The notes: generated by a model not told the origin, from the sequence alone. A stretch of 47,783 nucleotides of DNA from an uncultured Saprospiraceae bacterium (GCA_938010785.1 CALLVC010000265.1:1-47783), one strand, 5' to 3'. Positions 8,291 to 16,926 are shown, counted from the stretch's first letter. Made by a program: numbers and translations.

Positions 8291-8385
8291 TCTGCCAAAA
8301 TCGGAACAACTAACTGTCCTTACCAAAACTATTATTATTATTTCTAGGTAAAGTTAGGTCAAATAACGGACAGTTAGGAGGCAGA
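8291..8385. repeat. nested hairpin element
   Basis: Three nested perfect arm pairs: TCTGCC/GGCAGA (8291-8296, 8380-8385), CTAACTGTCC/GGACAGTTAG (8310-8319, 8368-8377) and TTACC/GGTAA inside. It lies 60 nt before the barrel gene and could be in its leader. Confidence 0.7.
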
Positions 8386-8444
8386 AAAAGGATTGGTTTG
8401 TTATTATTGTGTTTGTTCACCTACTCCATTACAACTTGAATTTA

Positions 8445-9416
8445 ATGAAAAGGATTTTATTAATTATAGCCATTTTTCTCAGTATAGGACCTGTGGTTTA
8501 TGGCCAGACTTGTTGTTCTGGGGGAGTCCCATTGTCTAGTAACTTAGGCTTACCAGCAGGAGAGAAAGGAACGCTACAACTTGCCTTAACCTATGATTTA
8601 AATATTTTAGAGACGCTTAAAACAGGTCGTCAAACCTTAGAAGATGATGCTAGAAGCCGACGAACTCATTCCACTATTTTTGAAATAGGGTATAGTTGGA
8701 GTGATAGATTTTCGATAGACGGTTTTTTCTCTTTTGTTAGACAGGAACGAGTAATTAATCAATTTGGGAATACCAATTTTTCGAGTACGAGTGGAATTGG
8801 CGATGCAGTTTTACTTTTTAAATATAAAGTTTGGGCATCTGAAGATAATGGTACGCTTCTACAAGTTGGAGTTGGGCCAAAAATTCCCCTTGGGGCTTCT
8901 GATAAAAAAAGTGATACTGGCTTAACTTTCAATGCCGATTTACAACCGGGAAGTGGCGCTTGGGATGCAGTCGTTTTTGCTCAATTTTCTTCCATTCTCA
9001 AGAAGCGACCAAGTATGAGTTTTTTGGCGACTTCGACCTATGGACTGAAAGGAAAAAATAAAGCATATTTTGGGGTGCAAACTTATCAATTTGGTAATGA
9101 ATTTCAGTTGTCAATGGGTTTGAGTGACCGTATTTTAATTGGCAATTCCATAGTTGACCCTTCCGTTTTATTTCAATTCAGACATCAAACACCAGATATT
9201 ATTGATGGGGAAAATTTACCGAGCACAGGTGGAAATTGGGTATTCGTTAATCCATCTTTTGCCTATTGGGCAACCCCCGATTTATCGATAAACTTAGGCG
9301 TTTCACTTCCTCTATTTGCTTCGATTACCGGAACCCAGGTAACGCCAACTATGAGATTTACAACAGGTGTATTTTATAGATTATATACCCAAAAAAAAGA
9401 ATTAATCAATTTTTAA
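8445..9416 (+). CDS. putative outer-membrane beta-barrel protein
   Basis: About 323-aa exported protein. A signal peptide (MKRILLIIAIFLSIGPVVYG) is followed by QTCCSGGVPL, a double-Cys N-terminus, and then about 12 amphipathic beta strands with aromatic ends (FEIGYSWSDRFSIDGFFSF, SGIGDAVLLFKYKVW, PSFAYWATPDLSINLGVSLPL), consistent with a transport-type outer-membrane barrel. The ORF track starts at a GTG (8409); the ATG at 8445 gives the better signal peptide. Ten nucleotides separate it from the DUF3179 gene, so the two are an operon and probably work together. The two Cys next to the cleavage site could bind metal or haem, which is only a suggestion. Confidence 0.75.
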   Translation: MKRILLIIAIFLSIGPVVYGQTCCSGGVPLSSNLGLPAGEKGTLQLALTYDLNILETLKTGRQTLEDDARSRRTHSTIFEIGYSWSDRFSIDGFFSFVRQERVINQFGNTNFSSTSGIGDAVLLFKYKVWASEDNGTLLQVGVGPKIPLGASDKKSDTGLTFNADLQPGSGAWDAVVFAQFSSILKKRPSMSFLATSTYGLKGKNKAYFGVQTYQFGNEFQLSMGLSDRILIGNSIVDPSVLFQFRHQTPDIIDGENLPSTGGNWVFVNPSFAYWATPDLSINLGVSLPLFASITGTQVTPTMRFTTGVFYRLYTQKKELINF

Positions 9417-9426
9417 AATTTATAAA

Positions 9427-10503
9427 ATGATGAATAATTTATTGAAAACTGGATTGTTTTTTATCCTTTTATTAACACTGGCTTGTTCCAAAGACGAATC
9501 ACCTACAATCGGTGGAAATGCAGGTTCGGGTGATTGGTTAATACCTGAAAATGAGGTGAGAGATGGAGGCCCGGGTAAAGACGGAATTCCTGCAATTTCT
9601 AATCCCAATTTTAGTAGTATTGCACAAATAGATTTTTTGGATACGGATGATTTGGTGATTGCCGTCAAAATGGGAGAATCAGTAAAAGCATATCCTCATC
9701 CTATCTTGGATTGGCATGAAATTGTAAATGATGACCTTGCTTCTGGAGACAGGTTAAGTTTGACTTATTGTCCATTGACTGGAACTGCAATTGGTTGGGA
9801 TGGGACTTTGAATGGTAACAAAACAACTTTTGGTGTTTCAGGTTTGTTGTATAATTCTAATTTGATACCTTTTGATAGAGCAACGGATTCTTATTGGTCT
9901 CAAATGAGTCACAAATGTGTGAAAGGGGAGCTAGTAGGAACGGAAATAAATACTTTTCAAGTTATTGAAATGAATTTTAACACCTTGAGAGAAGCCTATC
10001 CTAATGCACAAGTATTGAACACCAATACAGGCTTTAATCGTAATTATGAAAGGTATCCTTATGGGGATTATATCACTAATAATTCAAGTTTAATATTCCC
10101 AGTGAGTAACACAGATAGCAGAGTGCCAAACAAAGAAAGGGTCTTGGGTGTAGTGGTCAATGAGGAAGCGATTACCTATAGGTTTAGTTCTTTTGCTGTG
10201 AATGAAATTAATACTATTCAAAATCAATTTCAAGGAAAAGATTTAGTGGTTGTTGGGAGTCAATCTAAGAATTTTATAGTAGCATTTGAAAACAGCTTAC
10301 CAGATGGAACCACACTTGATTTTCAACCAATTCAAGGTGCCTTACCAATTGTCATGGAAGATAATGAAGGCAATAGATGGGATGTTTTTGGTGAGGCTGT
10401 AGAAGGGCCAAGAAAAGGAACTAAATTACCAGAGGTTTTAAACTATATCGGTTATTGGTTTTCCTGGGCGACTTTTAATGAGAACTTAGAGATTTACGAA
10501 TAA
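9427..10503 (+). CDS. DUF3179-domain lipoprotein
   Basis: 358-aa lipoprotein. The signal peptide ends in the lipobox LLTLAC followed by SKDE, so it is lipid-anchored. The rest is a DUF3179 domain: the signature LTYCPLTGTAIGWDG (with conserved Cys) lies at about residues 114-128, and SYWSQMSHKCVKGELVG and GFNRNYERYPYGDY match the rest of the family. The function of DUF3179 is not known. It is the second gene of a two-gene operon with the beta-barrel gene. A GGGGTTGTGT element begins 20 nt after its stop, placed between the gene and the likely terminator at 10764. Confidence 0.88.
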   Translation: MMNNLLKTGLFFILLLTLACSKDESPTIGGNAGSGDWLIPENEVRDGGPGKDGIPAISNPNFSSIAQIDFLDTDDLVIAVKMGESVKAYPHPILDWHEIVNDDLASGDRLSLTYCPLTGTAIGWDGTLNGNKTTFGVSGLLYNSNLIPFDRATDSYWSQMSHKCVKGELVGTEINTFQVIEMNFNTLREAYPNAQVLNTNTGFNRNYERYPYGDYITNNSSLIFPVSNTDSRVPNKERVLGVVVNEEAITYRFSSFAVNEINTIQNQFQGKDLVVVGSQSKNFIVAFENSLPDGTTLDFQPIQGALPIVMEDNEGNRWDVFGEAVEGPRKGTKLPEVLNYIGYWFSWATFNENLEIYE

Positions 10504-10522
10504 AATTCGTAGGAGAAGGGCA

Positions 10523-10651
10523 GGGGTTGTGTGAAAAGTCGATTTTATCAACAAATTATTATTTTAATAAAATGTTTATCGTTGATTTTGAATATTTTAA
10601 ATATGTAAAATATTCGGATATTTGACGTATTTTGACTTTCTACACAACCCC
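10523..10651. repeat. palindromic element, GGGGTTGTGT type (copy 2)
   Basis: Arms GGGGTTGTGTGAAAAGTC (10523-10540) and GACTTTCTACACAACCCC (10634-10651) pair at 16 of 18 positions. The AT-rich interior forms further hairpins (ATCAAC...GTTGAT; GAATATTTT...AAAATATTC). It is the same family as 6800-6855 but 73 bp longer inside. Confidence 0.78.
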
Positions 10652-10682
10652 AGCTCTATATGATTTAGAATACAATCTAGTA

Positions 10683-10735
10683 CTAAGGAACGGTGAAAAA
10701 ATAAACTTACAATTTATTTTTTCACCGTTCCTTAG
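10683..10735. repeat. perfect 23-bp hairpin
   Basis: CTAAGGAACGGTGAAAAA... (10683-10705) and its exact complement (10713-10735) with loop cttacaa. Half-arms of the same kind occur at 13508-13526 and 43757-43780. Confidence 0.9.
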
Positions 10736-10763
10736 CATATAATTGACTTCATTATTTATAATT

Positions 10764-10799
10764 AAGTCGGTCTAATATTTACAATAGGCCGGCTTTTTT
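10764..10799 (+). terminator. intrinsic terminator
   Basis: AAGTCGGTCTA (10764-10774) pairs with TAGGCCGGCTT (10785-10795), using two G-U pairs, and is followed by a T-run. It probably ended the barrel-DUF3179 operon before two palindromes entered the 3' region. Confidence 0.75.
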
Positions 10800-10832
10800 C
10801 GTATACCGCTGTCTGAATTTTAAGGCGCAATT

Positions 10833-10863
10833 TTTGAACTTACTTCAGCAAGACTTATATTTG
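10833..10863 (+). promoter_or_regulatory. Bacteroidota-type promoter of M23 gene
   Basis: TTTG (10833-10836), a 19-nt spacer and TATATTTG (10856-10863) match the Bacteroidota sigma-A consensus TTTG-N19-TAnnTTTG fully. It lies about 40 nt upstream of the proposed TTG start and is the cleanest promoter in the window. Confidence 0.75.
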
Positions 10864-10904
10864 CATTTTATACAACCATATTATTGTTTTAATTACACAC
10901 AAAT

Positions 10905-12257
10905 TTGCAATTTAAAATTACTTTATTTACGCGAAAAAAATCTTTCCAATTATCGCTATTTCTTTTGGTAGCCTTAGTTACAATTGGGTTATTATACAGT
11001 TGTTCAAATTCCAATACTCAAAAAACATCTACCGCTTCTCTAGTGAATGGTCTAAAAAAGAATCATTCAAGTTCCTTTCCTATAGCAGTACCTGATTTAA
11101 AATATGGGTTTGCCTTAGATACTTTCCATGTGGTAAAAGATACGATTAGAGAAGGAGAGTTTTTGGCAGAATTATTACTACCACATAAGGTAGACTATCA
11201 GAAAATTGACCAATTGGCTCGTAATGTAAAAGATACTTTTGCTGTTACTAAATTAAGAGCTAATAAAGAATATATTATCCTCAGTAGAGATACAGCAGAA
11301 GGGGCAGATTATTTCATATATGAACCCAATGTTTATTCTTATGTGATTTATGATGTTAAGGATAGTTTGGATGCAAAAGTGATGTATCATCCAATTTCTA
11401 CAACCGTCAAAGAGGCTGCGGGAAGTATTGAATCTTCTCTATGGTTAACCATGCAATCTTATGGCTTTCCAACTGATTTAATTGACAAGATGGAGGGGGT
11501 TTTACAATGGTCTTTAGATTTTTACCATATTCAAAATGGGGATAAGTTTAAATTGATTTACGAAGAAAATACTATTGATGGAAAATATGCTGGAATAGGA
11601 AAGGTGCTTGGCGCCTATTTTAAAAATTATGATAATGAATACTATGGTATATATTACGAAAACGGAAAAATAAAAGGATATTACGATGAAGCGGGTAGGC
11701 CGATGAAAAGTCCGTTTCTGAAATCACCAATAAAATATTCTTATCGAATTTCTTCAAGTTTTAATTTGAGAAGATTTCACCCAGTCTTAAAAAGACGCCG
11801 ACCACATTTAGGAACAGATTACGCGGCGGCAAGAGGTACCCCAATTATAGCAGTAGCCAATGGAGTAGTCACTAAAAGAGGCTATGGCAAAGGAAATGGA
11901 AATTATATAAAAATTAAACATGATAAGACCTACGCTACGCAGTATTTACACATGAGTAAATTTGCTAAAGGGGTCACTAAAGGAGTGCAAGTAAAGCAAG
12001 GACAGACCATAGGCTATGTTGGTTCTACTGGCTTAGCTACGGGGCCGCATGTTTGTTTTAGATTTTGGAAAAATGGACGCCAAGTTAATCATAGACGATT
12101 AAAATTGCCCAATCCAGAACCAATGCCTGAGAAAGAAAAGCCTTTGTATGAACCTATCAGAAATGAAATGGTCAATCAATTAAATGCAATCGGCTATCCA
12201 CCCGTAATCAAAGAAGAAGAAGAAGAAAAAGGAATAGAAGAGGTAGAGGCACAATAA
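10905..12257 (+). CDS. M23 peptidase lipoprotein with HVC motif
   Basis: 450-aa envelope peptidase acting on peptidoglycan cross-links. It begins at a TTG (an in-frame TAA lies just upstream and no ATG fits). A membrane anchor with lipobox-like LLYSC is at about residues 18-33, a LysM/OapA-like region follows, and the M23 LytM domain spans about 290-395: HLGTD supplies the first Zn ligands, but the usual HxH reads GPHVCFRFW, so the last Zn ligand is Cys. This HVC variant appears, from memory, in other Bacteroidota M23 proteins. The C-terminus is a charged EEEEEKG tail. Monocistronic, with its own promoter and a bidirectional terminator. Confidence 0.9.
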   Translation: MQFKITLFTRKKSFQLSLFLLVALVTIGLLYSCSNSNTQKTSTASLVNGLKKNHSSSFPIAVPDLKYGFALDTFHVVKDTIREGEFLAELLLPHKVDYQKIDQLARNVKDTFAVTKLRANKEYIILSRDTAEGADYFIYEPNVYSYVIYDVKDSLDAKVMYHPISTTVKEAAGSIESSLWLTMQSYGFPTDLIDKMEGVLQWSLDFYHIQNGDKFKLIYEENTIDGKYAGIGKVLGAYFKNYDNEYYGIYYENGKIKGYYDEAGRPMKSPFLKSPIKYSYRISSSFNLRRFHPVLKRRRPHLGTDYAAARGTPIIAVANGVVTKRGYGKGNGNYIKIKHDKTYATQYLHMSKFAKGVTKGVQVKQGQTIGYVGSTGLATGPHVCFRFWKNGRQVNHRRLKLPNPEPMPEKEKPLYEPIRNEMVNQLNAIGYPPVIKEEEEEKGIEEVEAQ

Positions 12258-12280
12258 AAAAATATTATAATACAAGTTAT

Positions 12281-12320
12281 AGAAAAAGGGCCCCAAACAA
12301 TTGTTTGAGGCCCTTTTTCT
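12281..12320. terminator. bidirectional intrinsic terminator
   Basis: 12-bp stem AGAAAAAGGGCC / GGCCCTTTTTCT with an AT-rich inner loop. It lies between the convergent M23 gene and the small 72-aa gene. Confidence 0.9.
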
Positions 12321-12363
12321 ATTATTAGGATAAAGATTTTCGAGTATCAAAAATCAATTATTT

Positions 12364-12582
12364 TTAAGCAATATCCTTTAAACTCGGTGCAGTATTTTCA
12401 TCAAACTTCTTACCATTCCAACAACCTAACCATTCTGCATCTTTTCCAACTTTTTTATACATTAAATAGGTATTAACCGCATCTTCCTTTGCTCTTCTAG
12501 AAATTACAATATTTTGAATTCCTGATTTAATGTTAAAGTAATAAATGCCTACACCCATTTTGTAATGCTTCGACTTCGCCAT
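12364..12582 (-). CDS. conserved-looking 72-aa protein, unknown
   Basis: I do not recognise a named family. The 72-residue basic protein (MAKSKHYKMGVGIYYFN...) has two or three beta strands, then a helix rich in charged residues (RRAKEDAVNTYLMYKKVG) and the pattern AEWLGCWNGKKFDE with two Trp and one Cys. It is soluble, with no signal peptide. Codon use and the ATG start look normal, and the gene is convergent with the M23 gene across a bidirectional terminator, which supports it being real. Confidence 0.65.
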   Translation of the reverse strand: MAKSKHYKMGVGIYYFNIKSGIQNIVISRRAKEDAVNTYLMYKKVGKDAEWLGCWNGKKFDENTAPSLKDIA

Positions 12583-13573
12583 ATAAAAACAATTTTAATG
12601 AATAATTTTAAAAACCATCGAATGAAAACAACTACTTTTAGTTATAAGTTTCATTTTTCCAATTAAGAAAAAATTAATGGTTTCTAATTTTGAAGAATAA
12701 CTATTATGGACGATTAATATTATTTTAAACAGCCCATCAGCAGTGGCGAAAATGATTTTTCTAAATTTCAAAAAAATATTTAAACCTAATGCCTTTTTAT
12801 TTATTTGGTCAATATATACAATGTTTTTATAAAATAAACAAAATTTTACAAAAAAATAAGTAAACTTTACACAGAAAGTCCTGAAAACCAGTATAAAAGT
12901 ACCACCTTTTTTAAGGTTTTTGTTAGATTTTCGTTTTTAATTTTAAATCTTAATTTTTGTATTTAAATTTTTAACGTTTGAGAAATTAAATTTTACAAAA
13001 AATATTTTTGCTTACCAATAATTTTACTTTAATTTGAGCTCTAGTAAGTTTAAATCTTAAAAAGCCATTTTTGTAAATTATACTATTGAAATTTATTACC
13101 CTACATATTTTTACATTCAAACCAAATTTAACATCAGAAAGATAATTACTTATATTCATACAGGACCAGTCTAATAAAACGAAAAACTTTAAATTTTTAT
13201 CTCACTGTTTTAATGAAACAGTTCATTAAGTAACAACGAAAGAAATAACTTCTGCTTTTTTCAATTAGGATTAAATGTAGAAGTTATTTTTTCGCTGGCA
13301 CTTTTTGTCTGACTAAATGGTGTTTTCCAAAATTAACAGTTGGAATAAAAACGCTTAGTAACGAGCAAATAATAAGTGGTGCATTTGGAACTAGAGATTT
13401 TAGTTCAAGGCTAGGCATTTTTTAAGAATAGCCCAGTTATTGTTCAAAAAAATAATACCGATAGCTATCGATACATTGGAGCAAGATATCAGTACCTAAA
13501 TGTGTTAGTTATTATTTCACCATTCCTTAGTCAGGCATTCTTTTTTGTGGAAATTATATTAAAAATAAAAAAA
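12583..13573. other. long AT-rich intergenic region with hairpins
   Basis: About 990 bp without a gene. It is very AT-rich until about 13190. Then come a perfect hairpin ACTGTTT-taatg-AAACAGT (13204-13222), a longer hairpin with arms AAATAACTTCT / AGAAGTTATTT (inside 13239-13291), the 12-bp palindrome CGATAGCTATCG (13459-13470), and TTATTTCACCATTCCTTAG (13508-13526), a diverged half-arm of the 10683-10735 hairpin. It looks like decayed mobile or repeat DNA upstream of the GMC operon. Confidence 0.55.
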
Positions 13574-15283
13574 ATGAATTTAAATCTAAGAGCCACTGCT
13601 GAAAATACCTATGACGCAATTGTTGTTGGTTCTGGTATTAGTGGAGGTTGGGCTGCAAAGGAGTTGACCGAAAAAGGTCTAAAAACCCTCGTTTTAGAAC
13701 GTGGAAGAAACATCGAGCACGTGAAAGATTATCCTACCATGAATATGAATCCTTGGGATTTTCCGAATGGAGATAGAGTAGGGCCAGAAGAGGCAAAGCA
13801 TTATGAAAAGCAAATGCGAACAGGTTATACGATTAGAGAATCAACGAAGCATTGGTGGGTAAAAGATACAGAACATCCGTATAGCGAGACGAAGCAATTT
13901 GATTGGATTAGAGGGTATCATGTTGGAGGTCGTTCTTTACTTTGGGGGCGTCAGAGTTATAGATTAAGTGAAATGGATTTTGCCGCGAATAAAAAAGAAG
14001 GCGTTGCAGTAGATTGGCCTATCCGTTACAAAGACATGGAAAAATGGTATGATTATGCTGAAGAGTGGGCTGGAATTAGCGGTCAGAAAGAAGGCTTAGC
14101 ACAGTTGCCTGATGGTAAATTTTTACCTCCGATGGAATTAAATTGTGTAGAAAAACATGTAAGAGATAGAGTAGCTGAAAAGTTTAATGATAGAATTTTA
14201 ACCATTGGTAGGAGTGCGAATCTGACCGCCCCACATAAAGGAAGAGGCAAATGTCAATTCCGTAATTTATGTATGCGTGGTTGCCCATATGGTGGATATT
14301 TTAGTAGTAATGCTTCAACTTTACCGGCAGCGCAAGCCACAGGAAATTTGACAATTAGACCTTTTTCAATTGTAACAGAAGTACTTTATGATAAGGATAC
14401 TAAAAAGGCAACTGGGGTAAGAATAAAAGATAGTCAAACAAAAGAAACGATTGATTTTAATTCAAAAATAGTTTTCGTAAATGCTTCTTGTATTCCAACG
14501 ACACAAATTTTGATGCAATCCGCAAATGATGTTTGGGAAGGTGGATTAGGGAGTTCAAGTGGAGAGTTAGGCCATAATTTAATGGACCACCATTTTAGGT
14601 TAGGAGCACGAGGACGATATGATGGATTTAATGACCGTTATTATAAAGGAAGAAGAGCAAACGGTATTTATATTCCGCGTTTTAGAAACCTTCCGGGGCA
14701 ACCAGGCACCAAAAAAGATTTTATCCGAGGCTACGGTTATCAAGGAGGCGCAAGTAGAACGGATTGGACTAGATTTGTTAAAGAGATGACGGTAGGAAAA
14801 CCTATTAAAGAACTAGTACAAGAACCGGGACCGTGGATGATGGGCATGACTGCCTTTGGGGAGTGCTTACCGTATCACGAAAATAAGATGACGCTGAATA
14901 GAGATTTATTAGATATTGATGGACAACCTACCATCACCTTTGATGCAGAGTGGAAGGAGAACGAATATAAAATGCGGGAAGATATGATGACCTCTGCCGC
15001 TGAAATTCTAGAAGCTGCTGGATTCAAAGATGTCAATACTTATAATAATCTAAGCTATCCAGGAACAGGAATTCATGAGATGGGAACAGCAAGGATGGGA
15101 CGTGACCCCAAGACATCTGTTCTAAACAAATGGAATCAAGTTTGGGATGCGAAAAATGTATTTGTTACGGATGGTGCAGCAATGACTTCTGCTGGTTGTC
15201 AGAATCCTTCTTTGACGTACATGGCATTGACCGCAAGAGCAGCGAATCATGCTGTAGAAGAATTGAATAAGCAAAATCTTTAA
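13574..15283 (+). CDS. GMC family oxidoreductase
   Basis: About 569-aa FAD enzyme of the glucose-methanol-choline family, the catalytic subunit that oxidises an alcohol or sugar. N-terminal Rossmann motif VVGSGISGGWAAKEL (about residues 17-31); a middle FAD/substrate region with GGRSLLWGRQSYR; a cysteine-bearing loop CQFRNLCMRGCPYGGYF (possible Fe-S or metal site, typical of gluconate 2-dehydrogenase-like members); the C-terminal active-site motifs GIHEMGTARMG (His) and CQNPSLTYMAL (Asn). The ATG at 13574 is preferred over the GTG at 13502 of the ORF track because upstream codons overlap a repeat half-arm. First gene of a three-gene operon; the next gene encodes the matching small subunit. 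Confidence 0.92.
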   Translation: MNLNLRATAENTYDAIVVGSGISGGWAAKELTEKGLKTLVLERGRNIEHVKDYPTMNMNPWDFPNGDRVGPEEAKHYEKQMRTGYTIRESTKHWWVKDTEHPYSETKQFDWIRGYHVGGRSLLWGRQSYRLSEMDFAANKKEGVAVDWPIRYKDMEKWYDYAEEWAGISGQKEGLAQLPDGKFLPPMELNCVEKHVRDRVAEKFNDRILTIGRSANLTAPHKGRGKCQFRNLCMRGCPYGGYFSSNASTLPAAQATGNLTIRPFSIVTEVLYDKDTKKATGVRIKDSQTKETIDFNSKIVFVNASCIPTTQILMQSANDVWEGGLGSSSGELGHNLMDHHFRLGARGRYDGFNDRYYKGRRANGIYIPRFRNLPGQPGTKKDFIRGYGYQGGASRTDWTRFVKEMTVGKPIKELVQEPGPWMMGMTAFGECLPYHENKMTLNRDLLDIDGQPTITFDAEWKENEYKMREDMMTSAAEILEAAGFKDVNTYNNLSYPGTGIHEMGTARMGRDPKTSVLNKWNQVWDAKNVFVTDGAAMTSAGCQNPSLTYMALTARAANHAVEELNKQNL

Positions 15284-15354
15284 ACTAATAACGGTTTTAC
15301 TAACAAACAAAAATATCGGTGATATATTCTATTTCCGGTTTAAAATATATAAAA

Positions 15355-15921
15355 ATGAAAAGACGAACGGCAATAAAAAATACTGCCTTTATGATGGGGG
15401 GCATTCTTTCAGCTTCAGCGATAGCTTCTATTTTTGATAGTTGTGTTGCCCCAGCTGCTGGAGAAGTTTGGACCCCAGAATTCTTTAGCGTAGACGAAGG
15501 TAAAATGGTTTCTAAGATTGCGGACTTATTGATTCCAACGACCGACACCCCTGGAGCATTGGATGCTTTAGTACCTCAATATGTAGATAGAGTAGCCAAG
15601 AAAATGATGGGGGCGGAGGAAAAATCTTTTATCCAAGAAGGCTTTAAAGCCATGGCAGCCGCTTGTAAAGAGGCAACAGGAAAGGACTTTTTGTCTTGTA
15701 CAGAGGAAGAACAAATTGCTTTCCTTCAAGCAGAAGAGAAAGCAGCGTTAGCCTCCAAAACACCAACTTTATTTGGCGGTCTAAAAGAATCAATTTATCA
15801 AGGCTTTTTTAGGTCGGAATTAGGAGCAACTGAAGTTTTAAAATTCGACCCTGTACCTGGGAATTATGATGGTTGTATCCCATATTCTGATGTAAATGGT
15901 ACTTGGGCAAATTTTAGATAA
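15355..15921 (+). CDS. gluconate 2-dehydrogenase subunit 3 family protein
   Basis: About 188-aa Tat-exported small subunit partner of GMC oxidoreductases. MKRRTAIKN followed by a hydrophobic stretch (GGILSASAIASIF) is a twin-arginine signal; the mature part has EFFSVDEGKMVSKIADLLIPTTDTPGALDA, the family hallmark, and the C-terminal FFRSELGATEVLKFDPVPGNYDGC. The ATG at 15355 is preferred to the GTG at 15319, since it starts at the Tat motif. The small subunit is thought to carry the folded GMC flavoprotein through the Tat pathway, which fits the lack of a signal on the GMC protein. Operon order GMC, subunit 3, TIM-barrel protein. Confidence 0.9.
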   Translation: MKRRTAIKNTAFMMGGILSASAIASIFDSCVAPAAGEVWTPEFFSVDEGKMVSKIADLLIPTTDTPGALDALVPQYVDRVAKKMMGAEEKSFIQEGFKAMAAACKEATGKDFLSCTEEEQIAFLQAEEKAALASKTPTLFGGLKESIYQGFFRSELGATEVLKFDPVPGNYDGCIPYSDVNGTWANFR

Positions 15922-15981
15922 AAGTTCAACTTTTAGAACGCTTAAAAATACGAGCGCATAAAGTAACAAAACAGCATTAAA

Positions 15982-16869
15982 ATGAAACGAAGAACCGCCA
16001 TTAAAAACCTTGCCGTAGGAACAGGAGGAGTGATTGCCTTGGCCAATCAAGGTTGTTCTACTGATAATCCTACAGAAAAACAACCAGTTATCGAAGCCAC
16101 CACCCTAAAAGGAAATATTAATCACTCTGTTTGTCGTTGGTGCTACTCGGGTATGCCATTGGAAGAACTGATTGACGCTTCCAAAGATATGGGGATTCAA
16201 TCCATCGAAATTACCAAACCTGAAGAGTGGGAAATCATCGTTAAGAAAGGATTAACCGTAGGAATGGGGACGGCTGATTTTATTAGCCTTACCGATGGAA
16301 TGAATAATCCTAAGAACCATGCAAAGGTTTTAGACCCTTATTTTAAGCTAATCGAAAAAGCAGAAAGTATGGGGATTAAAAACATCATTTGTTTTTCTGG
16401 TAACAGAAATGGTTTGGATGATAAGACAGGACTAGAAAATTGTGCGGTTGGCTTAGATAAAATTGTCAAACATGCTGAGAAGCATAATGTGATGATTGCG
16501 ATGGAATTATTGAATAGTAAAGTTAACCATAAGGGCTATCAATGCGATAAAACTCCTTGGGGTGTAGAATTAGTGGAAAAAATTGGGTCTCCCAATTTTA
16601 AGTTATTGTATGATATTTATCACATGCAAGTGATGGAAGGGGATGTAATTGCAACTATCAAAAAGTATCAAGATTACATCTGTCATTATCATACTGCTGG
16701 CGTTCCAGGTCGAAATGAAATTGATGCAACTCAGGAGTTAAATTATCCTGCTATTATCAAAGCGATTGCGGATACGGGCTATAAAGGCTTTTTAGGGCAA
16801 GAATTTATTCCTACATGGGATGATAAAATGGCAGCTTTAAAGCATGGGGTGATGACTTGTGACATCTAA
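15982..16869 (+). CDS. hydroxypyruvate isomerase-like TIM-barrel protein
   Basis: 295-aa sugar-phosphate isomerase/epimerase of the xylose-isomerase-like TIM-barrel superfamily, closest in appearance to hydroxypyruvate isomerase. It is exported: MKRRTAIKNLAVGTGGV is a Tat signal ending near NQGCST, which may be a lipobox. Catalytic-type motifs are MAMELLNSKVNHKGYQCD-like (Glu on strand 5, here IAMELLNS), LLYDIYHMQVMEGD (Asp/His metal ligands), YHTAGVPGRNEID and GFLGQEF (last Glu). Its Tat signal is almost the same as that of the preceding gene, as expected for proteins of one periplasmic pathway oxidising sugars. Third gene of the operon, 60 nt after subunit 3. Confidence 0.88.
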   Translation: MKRRTAIKNLAVGTGGVIALANQGCSTDNPTEKQPVIEATTLKGNINHSVCRWCYSGMPLEELIDASKDMGIQSIEITKPEEWEIIVKKGLTVGMGTADFISLTDGMNNPKNHAKVLDPYFKLIEKAESMGIKNIICFSGNRNGLDDKTGLENCAVGLDKIVKHAEKHNVMIAMELLNSKVNHKGYQCDKTPWGVELVEKIGSPNFKLLYDIYHMQVMEGDVIATIKKYQDYICHYHTAGVPGRNEIDATQELNYPAIIKAIADTGYKGFLGQEFIPTWDDKMAALKHGVMTCDI

Positions 16870-16891
16870 TCTTTTTAATGAAATAATGTTT

Positions 16892-16926
16892 AAAGCAGCC
16901 AATTACGTTCAGTAGTTGGCTGCTTT
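16892..16926 (+). terminator. hairpin after GMC operon
   Basis: Perfect 11-bp stem AAAGCAGCCAA / TTGGCTGCTTT with a 13-nt loop and a short T-rich tail, 22 nt after the operon's last stop codon. Confidence 0.8.

Noticed and set aside
13502-13573. GTG start 24 codons upstream of the GMC gene given in the ORF track
   Set aside because: The extra residues are encoded by a repeat half-arm and are not family-like; the ATG at 13574 starts right before the FAD motif.
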